A DNA stretch of 64,000 nucleotides. It comes from JAGWRA01 sp963711505. GTDB lineage: Bacteria > Acidobacteriota > Vicinamibacteria > Vicinamibacterales > CAVVIG01. Position 1 is the first letter of the stretch. Each line of letters starts with the position of its first letter. Below are positions 44,175-52,907 of this stretch, in pieces. Both the position numbers and the translations under genes were made by a program. The notes under the pieces were generated by a model that worked only from the letters and a program-made list of their open reading frames with translations, was not told the origin of the DNA and ran no database searches. The stretch is taken from the NCBI GenBank assembly GCA_963711505.1, contig CAVQEJ010000003.1, forward strand, positions 496,001 to 560,000, read 5' to 3'.

Positions 44175-46038
44175 ATGGACTATGAGCGGTGTTTTCTCTC
44201 CCAGCTCGATGCCATCGATCGGATCGTCCGGTTCGTCGGTCGCCAGTACCGGTTGACGCCCGAGGAACAGGAAGAATTCCAGTCGATCGTTCGCCTCAAA
44301 CTCATCGACAGGGACTATGAGGTCTTGCGCCGGTTCGAAGGGCGCAGCAGCCTTGGCACGTACCTGACGACCGTCATCCAGCGGATCTTCCTCGATCATC
44401 GGATCCAGCGATGGGGCAAGTGGCGTCCGTCGGCCGTGGCGCGCCGACAGGGGGATCTCGCGATCCGGCTCGAACGGCTCCTTGCACGGGATGGTCTGAG
44501 CTTTGAGGAAGCCTGCGAACAGCTGGCGGTCGAGCAGGGCGGGGCGGTCGACCACAACACGCTCGACGAGTTGCGAGGCCAGCTATCGCCCAGGGTGCCG
44601 CGCCGGTTCGTGGGTGAAGAGGCGCTGGCGGAACTGCCGGTCCCGGGTGAATGGGTCGACGAGCCGCTGCACGCGAGGGAGCGCCATGCTCTGGCGAAGC
44701 GGCTCGAAGGGGCCCTGTCGAAGCTGCTCGCCCGACGGCCTGCCCGCGATCGCCTGATCCTTCAGCTGCGCTTCAAGCACGGTCTCTCGGTCGCCGATGT
44801 CGGGCGCGCGCTGCGTCTCGATCCGAAGCCGCTGTATCGCCGGATCGAGCAGCTGATGCACCATCTGCGTCGCGGCCTCGAGGCCGAAGGCTTCTCTGCG
44901 GGCCAGGTGGCGGACGTGATTGGCCGGGTCGAAGTGGCCGTCGGCGGGGAGACGGCGACGCGTCGCGCGGCGTTGCGGCTGCCCGGAGCCAGCCTGGACG
45001 AGGCACAGGCCGCCGAACTGTATGCGATGAGCCGCGAGGCCTGGGACACGCGGACGGTCGAGGGCATTCGGCGGAGCATTGCCCTGGCGAAGGCGGCGGC
45101 GCACTGTGACGGCAATCACGTCCTGGCGCGCTCGGCGCTCGCGCTGTCGTACGGCACGCTGGCGTCGTACACGCCGTCGGATCCGGCGGTGCTCATGGAA
45201 AAGGCCCGCGCCGCCGCGCACGATGCGCTCCTGCACTCCTGCACTGCCCCCGGAGATCCCTCAGTGCACGAGGCTGCGCCCGTGGGACGGCCGGAGGCCG
45301 ATGGCGAGGTGTCGTCGGCGATCTTCGACACTGACGTGCGCGGCGTCAGTGACGCCCATACGGCATTGGGATTCGTCCACCTCTGCTTCGACCGTGACTG
45401 GGGCGGGCAGAGAACGAGTATTCACTCGCACTGCAATTGAACCCCAACGACGCGACGGCCTGCCAGTGGTCGAGCTTCCTGCACCTCGCCCGCAACAGGT
45501 CCGAGGAGGCGATCCGGCTGAATCGAGCCGCGCAGGAATTGGAGCCCGGGTCTGCGATCATCACGTCTCAGGTCGGCTGGGAACTCTATTATCTGCGGAG
45601 GTTCGACGAGGCAATCGAAGTATTGAAAGAGCTGTCGAGCCGTGAGCCATCGTTCTGGCGGGCCCATCTGAATCTGGCCTTCTGTTATGCCGCGCTGGGA
45701 CGGAGCCACGAGGCCCACCGTGAAATTCTGATCGCTGAAGCGCTGAACGACTATCCGGTCCTGCGGTTGATACGTGCGCACATGTGCGCGGCGCTGGGCG
45801 AGACACGTGAGGCGGCGAATCTGCTCGATGAGGATCTGCAAGCAGAAGGACTATTCGTCGCCCTATTGGCGCGCGTACGCCTACTCTGCACTCGGGGATG
45901 GCGACCACGTGATCGAATCCCTGGAGCCAGGCGATTCGGCAGCGGGAATGGTATGTGATCTTCATGCAACTCGAGCCCGCCTTTGATTTCGTTCGGGGGA
46001 CCAATCGATTCCGGGGACTCGTTCGACGGCGGGGCTGA
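44175..46038 (+). CDS. sigma-70-like factor fused to TPR domain, frameshifted
   Basis: About 620 aa after repair. N-terminal sigma-like part: region 2 LRRFEGRSSLGTYLTTVIQRIFLDHRI; region 4 LLARRPARDRLILQLRFKHGLSVADVGRALRLDPKPLYRRIEQL. A linker (~285-420) follows, then helical repeats: LQLNPNDATACQWSSFLHLA, AQELEPGSAIITSQVGWELY, EPSFWRAHLNLAFCYAALGR, LIRAHMCAALGETREAANLL. Breaks lie near 45404, 45845 and 45925; the true end reads FDFVRGTNRFRGLVRRRG, stop 46036-46038. ATG 44175 is preferred over GTG 44091 because GGAG lies upstream. The TPR part may sense a partner or act as a built-in anti-sigma. A hydrolase gene follows after 1 base. Confidence 0.75.
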
Positions 46039-46039
46039 C

Positions 46040-46884
46040 ATGACCGATCTGTTCGTCGACGTGGTTGATCACGGCTCGCCCCGGGGGAGTCTCATCTTCA
46101 TGCATGGCGGCATGGGCCTCGATCACACTTGTTTCCGGCCGCATCTGGATCCCCTTGCGGATCACTGCCGTCTCGTATTCTTCGACCACCGTGGCAACGG
46201 GCGGTCGCCCAAACCGGCGCAGGACTCCTCGTCTCTGGCCGCGATGGGGACGGATGCCCGTGTCTGTGCTTGCGGAGCACGGCGTCGGAGCCCGCCGTAG
46301 CGGTGGCGCACTCGTTCGGCGCGTGCGTGGCCCTCGAAGTGGCCCGGCAGGAACCGTCCCTGCTGGCTGGCCTCGTGCTGGTGAGTCCCGTGGTGTCTCC
46401 CACCGTTGCGCCCGTGATGGTCGAGCGGATTGCAGAGCGAGGCTCTCCGCCACAGCAGGCTGCTCTCGCGAGAGCTTTTGCGGGACAGATTGACTCCGAC
46501 GACGAATACGCAGCGGCGTGGCGCGAGCTCGTGCCGATCTTACCTGGCCAGACAGCATGCACACCAAGGGGACGATCTGTTGCGGAACGTCCGCTTTTGC
46601 GCCGCAGCCTTCAACGGTTTCCTGGCCAATTGCTTCGCGCAGTGCGACTGGAAGAGCGCGTGTGCAGGGCTGAACGTGCCCGTGCTGGTCCTTCGGGGGA
46701 GCCAGGACTGGCTCGAACACGATGCGGGTGGTTCGAGGCCGTGGCCGCCGCCATCGGCCGGGGCGCCCAGCTGCGTGAGATGTCCCAGAGCGGGCACTTC
46801 TGCTTCGCTGAGGAGCCGCAAGCCTTCGTGAAGCTCGTCGATGACTGGCTGTCGTCGCACCTGCCGGAGGCGCGAAGTTTCTGA
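46040..46884 (+). CDS. alpha/beta hydrolase, frameshifted
   Basis: ~280 aa after repair. Fold marks: GSLIFMHGGMGLDHTCFRP (oxyanion region HGG), LVFFDHRGNGRSPKP, nucleophile elbow AHSFGACVALEVA, acid VLVLRGSQDWL and His in MSQSGHFCFAEEP. Frame changes near 46250, 46555 and 46735. Probably an esterase, epoxide hydrolase-like or proline-iminopeptidase-like enzyme; the substrate is unknown. It starts 1 base after the sigma-TPR stop, an arrangement reminiscent of RsbQ-type hydrolases that act in stress-sigma signalling (inference). Confidence 0.7.
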
Positions 46885-47002
46885 AAGCTCCCGGGGCACC
46901 GCCCACCAATTCCTCCCACACAGTTCCCCCTGCCTCGCCCACCGAGCCCGGCTCGGGTGCGAAGAAGCACGTGTCCGTCCGTCACCTTGAATGAGGTGAC
47001 GA

Positions 47003-47218
47003 TTGGCCCGTGCCGGAAATGGTGCCGGTCGGCGGACTGATGCAGGAGCGACGGGTGGGGATTCGTGTCCCGACGCCGAAACGCTGGCCGCCTACATGGA
47101 TGGTCTGCTGACTCGACGCGTGCGCTCAGTCGTTGAGGAGCACCTGCTCGGATGTGCGAGATGTCTCGCGATTGTGGCCGGAACGGGCAGGCTGAGGGGA
47201 TGTCAGCGAAAGCAGTAG
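47003..47218 (+). CDS. orphan zinc-finger (zf-HC2) anti-sigma-like fragment
   Basis: 71 aa; TTG start with GAGGTG upstream. CPDAETLAAYMDGLLTRRVR followed by EEHLLGCARCLAIVA is the His/Cys-x-x-Cys zinc-binding anti-sigma motif. The usual transmembrane or effector part is missing: the chain stops ~20 residues later. It could be a free-standing soluble anti-sigma or the front of a gene broken by an indel. Together with the sigma-TPR gene 1 kb upstream it may be one regulatory unit. Confidence 0.55.
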   Translation: MARAGNGAGRRTDAGATGGDSCPDAETLAAYMDGLLTRRVRSVVEEHLLGCARCLAIVAGTGRLRGCQRKQ

Positions 47219-47507
47219 CGGTGCCCCCTCCCTCTGGCTCCTCGGTGTCGTGTGCGGGCCGCGGCGCTTATGTCCGTCGACATTGTGCACGGGCAGCCCC
47301 TGGGGCGCTTTCCGGCCTCCCCTGTTCCCTGTTCACATCTGACTTCATCTGGAACGCCGCGGGAATTTCGAGGACGAGGCCTCTCAGAGGTTGAGACCGT
47401 CCGCGCCTCGAGCGTGCCGCCGTTGTGACGACACCACGGGCAGAGCGCCGGGTGGCCGGTCGGACGCCCACAGCCGGGCGTGCAACGACACCATTTCCGG
47501 AGGGAGC

Positions 47508-48119
47508 ATGAGGGCGCGATTCCCTTGGTCGGGACACCTTGGAAGGATCTTCGCTTTCGTGGCGTGCGCTGTGGTCTGCTGGCGCTGCCTCAACTCGCGA
47601 GGACACAGGGAACGTTTGCGCCGACGGGCAGCATGAATACGGCGCGAATGTCTAGCACGGCTACGCTGCCCCCCAACGGTAAGGTACTCATCGTCGGCGG
47701 ATCGGATCAATCAAACAAGCCGCTGGCGAGTGCCGAACTCTACGATCCGGTCACGGGGACCTTCAGTCCTACAGGAAGCCGGCGTTGCGGGCGGGAAGGT
47801 ACCTGCCGTTGGCGGCGTGAACTTTCTGGCCAGCGCGGAACTGGTACGACCCGAGCGCCGGCAGCTTCACGCCTGCCGGAAATCTGAGTGCGCCTCGCGC
47901 CTTCGCCACCGCCAGATTGCTCACCAACGGCGACGTCTTGATTGCGGGGGGGAGGAGCGGCTGGCCGACGGCTCCTATGTCGGGGAAGCAAGCGCGGAGC
48001 TCTATGATCCCGTCAAGGGCGTGTTCAAGCCGACCGGAAGCCCATCATCGGAGGCTGAAGACTCATCCGTATCGGCGGACCTCCCGTCCCAGTGTGCTTC
48101 GCGAGGACAGAAACCGTGA
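47508..48119 (+). pseudogene. kelch-repeat secreted protein fragment, frameshifted
   Basis: An ATG with GGAGGG upstream opens RARFPWSGHLGRIFAFVACA (signal-peptide-like), then shifts near 47575 to GTFAPTGSMNTARMSSTATLPPNGKVLIVGG, ASAELYDPVTGTFSPTGS, shifts again near 47775 and shows ASAELYDPVKGVFKPTGS before the stop. Two or three kelch blades are visible where a propeller needs six or seven, so this is probably truncated. A stretch in another frame near 47890-47960 (LLTNGDVLIAGG) belongs to the middle blade. Confidence 0.6.
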
Positions 48120-48437
48120 AACGCCGGTCAAGACGCCCTGTATTCGATTCAGGCGCTGCCGCATCATGACGCCGTTCCTGTAACAACACGCGCGCGCCAT
48201 GGATCAGGAAATCTCCGGCTCAGGCCGGGAATTTCCAGCCTTCGGCCGTCCAAAGGACCGAATCGATCGCGTCATAGCCGTTAGACGTGCCACGTCGAAA
48301 GCCGCCGCGTTGCCGGTTGCGGACGCAGCGGTGGATGCGTAGCGCGTGACAAGTGGTGCTGACGCGGTCCATCGAGTCGCCCCTTCGAGCCGCGGCCTTG
48401 GATCACGCCCTGGCTCGGCTATTCCTGGAGAGCAGTC
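48120..48437. other. intergenic, no gene seen
   Basis: 318 bases between the kelch fragment and the large surface protein. A weak hairpin (GGCTCAGGCCGGG..) near 48210; otherwise nothing I can name. Confidence 0.45.
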
Positions 48438-51400
48438 ATGGACGTTATCCGTCGAGAGTCTCGTGAACGGGATCGATGCGGCCAGCCGTGGGGCCGCAGA
48501 TCAGCGATGAGGCACGTTGTTCCGGGTTGCCTGGTTGTTGCGCTGGCTGTGCTCGTGTTCAGTACGTCGGCTTCAGTCGTCACGCGTGCGCAGTCGTCCG
48601 CTGACGAGATCTACGTCGTTGCGCAGAATCCGACGGCCCTGCACGCCTTTCACTACGACTCCGCGACGCAGGCACTGGTCGAGGACAATCTCGATCCCTC
48701 GTCTGCAGGCCCGGCGCTGAAGGTGGGGGTCGACTCGACGGCGCTGGCGGTGACCGACCGGTTCTTCGTTCTGGGCGACAATCTCACAGACCTGGCCCTT
48801 TCTGTCGTCGATCCGGTGACCGGCGTTCAGATCGCGCGCCCTGAGACGACGACGGCATCTGGAGCGCAGGTGCTGGCCAGCGCCGACGGACAATATTCGT
48901 TTGAGATCGCGAACGGCCCCGGCGGAGGCCTGCCCCCCGTGCTTTCTGTCGTCGATCTGCGCCCCACGTCTTCCACATTTGGTCGAGAAGAGGCGGAACT
49001 CCCAATGCCGCTTCTGCCAACGTCCTCCAATCTCGCCGGCGATGCCTTTGCTCCGGGGAAGGTGGCGGCGCTCGACGCCTCGGGACATCTCTTCGTGGCG
49101 TGGACGGAAGCCGGGCCGGCCGGCTACATGATGCGGATCCTGACCGTCGACGTGTCCAACCCGCTCGCCCCGAGCCTCGTGGCGAGTGCCACGACGCCTG
49201 AGTCTCCGGCATCCGGTTCTCAGCAGTTCAGAGCGCTTCGCGTGGCCACGATCGGCGGCGTGGAGTATCTGCTGGCGGCGGTGGGGAACGTCGAGACTGT
49301 ACCGCGTCAACGCGGACGGCACGTTGACCTACGCGCAGACACTGGGCTCCACGAACGCGGTGTACGGGGCCCAGCGGACGGTCGACGATGCGGTGTACGT
49401 CCCGAGTGCGGTCGGCGATCGGCTGGTCGCCGTGACGGACGTGCTGTCGAGCAACGGCCAGGTGTCATCCGCCGAGGAGATCGTGGCGTTTGACTTGAGC
49501 CCGAGCGGAGCTGGCTTTGCAGGCGACGTGCTCGCCACCACGACGCTCCCGACCACGCCGACTGCCGACGTCGATTCGCTGGGGCTCTCGAGTGACGGGT
49601 CGACACTGTTCGTGCTCAATCAAGGCACCGGCTCCTCGGCGGCAGGTGGCCCGGACCCGGCGCGCGTCCTCGTGTTCAACACGAGCGACGTGCTCACAGG
49701 GAACGCCAGTGCCCTGGCCTCGAAGACGGTCGACCCGAGCCCGGGAACCTTCGCGACAGCCGGGCCGATGGTGATTCACGCGCCGCTCAATCCGCCCACC
49801 AGCGTGTCGGTTGGTTCCGTTGCCGTGGACGGCACCGCTCGGCGCCGTGCTCGTCAACGATCAGCCGCGGACGATCACGGTGAATGGCTCCGGCTTCTCG
49901 GGCGTTCAGCACCTGTTCGTCGGCTCCTACGATGTGCCAATCACCTCGAACACGGGTACGCAGGTCACTGGCTCGATTCCGGCGCTGGCCGTGCCGGCGT
50001 CCACGTCGCCGGTCGTGGTGCTGGGGTCCGGCGGCTCGGCTCGGGGCACCGTGACGGTGGCCAATACGCCCCACCTACCTGCCTGGGCACGTCGCCTATG
50101 CCATCGGGTTCGGGGGCAATGACGTCGCCATCCTGAACGCCGCGACGAAGACGGAGGTGGCGTCGACCTTTCCGACTGGCCAGGGGCCGGCCGCAGCCGT
50201 CGTCTCGCCAGACGGGAAGCTGCTTGTTCGTTGCCGACGCCCGAGGTAACGACGTCGCCGTGCACAGCCTGGTCGACGACTCGACGCACGGGTGTGACGC
50301 GGGACAGCGGATCGCGACGATCCCCGGTGGGAGCCTTTCCCACGACTTTTGCGCTGGATCCGCTGCGCCTCAGGCTGTACGTCACGACGAACCCTCAGAC
50401 GATTCGACATCATCGGCATCGACCCCAGTGATCCGTCCATGTACCTGAAGGTGATCGACAAGGTCGGGCCGGAAGGCCCCGGGGCGTTCCGATCCCTGGC
50501 GCTGACGCCGGATGGCCAGTACCCTGTATGCGGCGGTCCCCGGGATCCCTATCTCACCATCGTGGACGTCTCGACAGATCATCCTGGCACCAGCGACGTC
50601 ACGCAGGTCTCGCTCGGTCAAAACGGGGAACACGGCCGGACCGACGGAGGACTCGCGCGATCAGCCCCGATGGGACGCGCCTCTACTTCATGACGCAGCA
50701 CGATCAGGCGCTGCGCGATGTTCGATATCCGGACCCGGACCGCTCCGGTGGCGGTTGCCGACGGTCGGCCTGCCGGCGACCGCCGGACTGCGCGGTGCTG
50801 CCCTCGGACATCCGAACGATGGCTGCGGCACCGGATGGGAGTGCGTTGTACATCGCGAGCCGGGCCCGAGGATGCGTCGACATCTTCGATCCGGCGACCA
50901 ATATGCTTCGACGCCAAGCCCATTCCGACGGGGACCTTCTCGATCGACGCCGGTCGGTGACTCCCGAGAGTCAGTTCCTCTTCGTCGCGACCGAGCAGGG
51001 CGACACCGTCAAGACAATCGACCCCGACCGACGCGTCAATGGAGCCACCAACCCGAACTACTGGATCAGGTGATCGCCGTAACAGCAAGGCGGGCAGGGG
51101 ACGGTCGGCGACGGCGGTGTCGCCGGGGCTCGTCACGCCGGCGGGCAGCAGCGTGGCGATTCAACCGCTGTCCGGCGTGAGCCTGACGTTCGACTCGGTG
51201 ACGGCGGGGGGAAATACCACGGTCACCTCGGGCAACACGAGCCAGCTCACGCTACCGGCGCACTTCGAGATTTCAGGCGTGCCGGTCTTCTTCGATGTCA
51301 CGACCTCGGCGACGTTTACCGGCAACGTCAACGTCTGCTTCCCGTACGACCCGACGGGACTGACCGCGGCGCAGATCGCCAATCTTCGCCTGCTGCACGA

Positions 51401-52186
51401 AGACAACGGCACGCTGGTGGATGTGACGACGTCCGTTGACACGGTGAACCACCAGATCTGCGGGGCGGTCTCGCACTTCTCGCAGTTCGTGGTCGCCCAG
51501 CACGTCAACCATCCACCGGTGGCAGACGCCGGGCCCGACCGGACCGTCTCCGTGGGTCCGGCCTGCACGGCCGCCGTGACGCTCGACGGATTCGGCGTCG
51601 ACCGATCCCGATCACGATCCGCTGACCTTCGCCTGGTCGGGACCGTTCGGCGCGGCGAGCGGACCGGCACCGGCCGTCACGCTGCCGCTCGGCAAGTCGA
51701 CGATCACCCTGTCGGTTGCCGATCCGTTCGGAGCCTCATCGACGGCTTCGACGACAATCACGGCCAAAGACGAGACGCCTCCGACGATTCTCGGGCGTGA
51801 CGGAATCGATGCCCGGACGCCGGCGAGGCGACGAGGGACTGACGCCCGTCAGCTTCACGGTGTCGGCCGCGGACAACTGCGATCCGACCGTCACGTGTCG
51901 CATCACGGGCATCATGGAACTCGGTCGGGAGTGGCACCATGGCCGGCGGGTGGATTGCCGGCCCGACTGGCGGCTGCTTGGACCGCTGACGGCGCTGCTC
52001 CGTACCGACGGGGACGCCGACCTGGACGATGCCTATCAGGTGACCATCGAGTGCGTGGACGGCGCGGGGAATCGTGCCACCCACACGTTCACCATCACGC
52101 TTCCACACGAGGAGCGGGAACACGGGCACGGCCACCGGCGCGGGCACGACGGTGGGAAGCCTTCCCATCACGAACATCACGGGTGA
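48438..52186 (+). CDS. large secreted beta-propeller/IPT/Ig-like surface protein, many frameshifts
   Basis: About 1240 aa after repair. Signal peptide within residues 24-55. Order: YVTN-like propeller (IYVVAQNPTALHAFHYDSAT ... AEEIVAFDLSPSG ... SSDGSTLFVLNQG), an IPT/TIG-like domain (PRTITVNGSGFSGVQHLFVG), a second YVTN propeller (GGNDVAILNAATKTEVASTF, DGKLLFVADARGNDVAVHSL, SPDGTRLYFM), a beta-sandwich (VPVFFDVTTSATFTGNVNVC), a PKD-like region (NHPPVADAGPDRTVSV), an Ig-like region (VSFTVSAADNCDPTVTC) and a His-rich end (HGHGHRR...HHEHHG). Breaks near 49290, 49845, 50090, 50225, 50340, 50405, 50520, 50640, 50720-51080, 51600 and 51795. Start by GGAGAG before ATG 48438; ATG 48507 is possible. 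Probably an adhesin or exported surface structure. Confidence 0.7.
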
Positions 52187-52202
52187 TCGAATCGGGGAGA
52201 GG

Positions 52203-52236
52203 GGGAGAGCCCGGCGCCGTCGCGCCCGGCTCTCCC
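52203..52236. terminator. bidirectional terminator between convergent genes
   Basis: GGGAGAGCCCGGCGC pairs with GCGCCCGGCTCTCCC (one mismatch, 4-base loop) between the stops at 52186 (+) and 52238 (-). Symmetric, so it can serve both genes. Confidence 0.65.
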
Positions 52237-52237
52237 C

Positions 52238-52485
52238 TCAGTCGTCGTGGTGCAGCCGGTATTCCTCGTCGGCGATGATGGCGTCCTTGCGCTTGGCCAC
52301 CTGGCGCTTGCGCGAGTCGAGCGCGGCGGCCAGCGGCGCTCGTCGGTGTCGAGCGCAAAGGTGGACAGCAGTTGTTGCAGATCGCGGCTCTCGCACGCCG
52401 GACACTTCGGCTCCGGATCCTGCGAGCGGACCAGCGCCTCGAATTCCTTCCCACACGCCCGGCAGCGGAAATCGTACAGCGGCAT
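52238..52485 (-). CDS. FmdB-type zinc ribbon protein, frameshifted
   Basis: ~82 aa. MPLYDFRCRACGKEFEALVR and PKCPACESRDLQQLLSTFAL give the two Cys-x2-Cys knuckles of the FmdB/CxxC_CxxC_SSSS putative regulatory family. After a shift near 52335 the tail reads DSRKRQVAKRKDAIIADEEYRLHHDD. Start has GAGGAG upstream. The role is unknown; members often sit near housekeeping genes. Confidence 0.75.
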
Positions 52486-52907
52486 ACGGCTCCTCACCCT
52501 CCGTTGAGACCTTCAGGATAGCGCGAGACGTCTCGGCACGGCGACCTCACCATCGCCCATTGCCCATTGCTCGTTGCCCGTTCCCCGTGACCCATTGCGG
52601 CTCAATGCCCGCGCCGCCTGTCTCATTGCAGAACAGCCCAGTTCTCGCCGATAATAGGGCACATAACCGCAAACAAGGCCGCCCGGACCGTCCTGGTGGT
52701 ATTTTTCCCCGTTTTCCAGCTGGAATCAGGCTGGCGGGAAGACAATCTTTAACAATTATTGACGAGTCCATGGCACTTTTAAGCTCGACCGCTTCTATAC
52801 TGTGGGCTCAACAGTATTAAGGACATGCGAGCTCAGGTGGCTGGCTCCTGGATTGGCCACCCGAACGCACGCGCAGGTCCGGTCGTTCAGACTTCCGGTA
52901 CGGAGTG
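52486..52907. other. intergenic region with heptamer array and AT-rich promoter zone
   Basis: 422 bases between divergent genes. It contains the heptamer array 52555-52596 and an AT-rich stretch 52695-52820 (CAATCTTTAACAATTATTGACG, CTTCTATACTG), the likely promoter of the haem/DUF cassette: a TATACT at 52795-52800 is the best -10 candidate. Confidence 0.5.
52555..52596 (+). repeat. heptamer array GCCCATT
   Basis: Six units: GCCCATT, GCCCATT, GCTCGTT, GCCCGTT, CCCCGTG, ACCCATT. It is the reverse complement of the GGGCAAT unit at 41528-41548. Confidence 0.7.
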
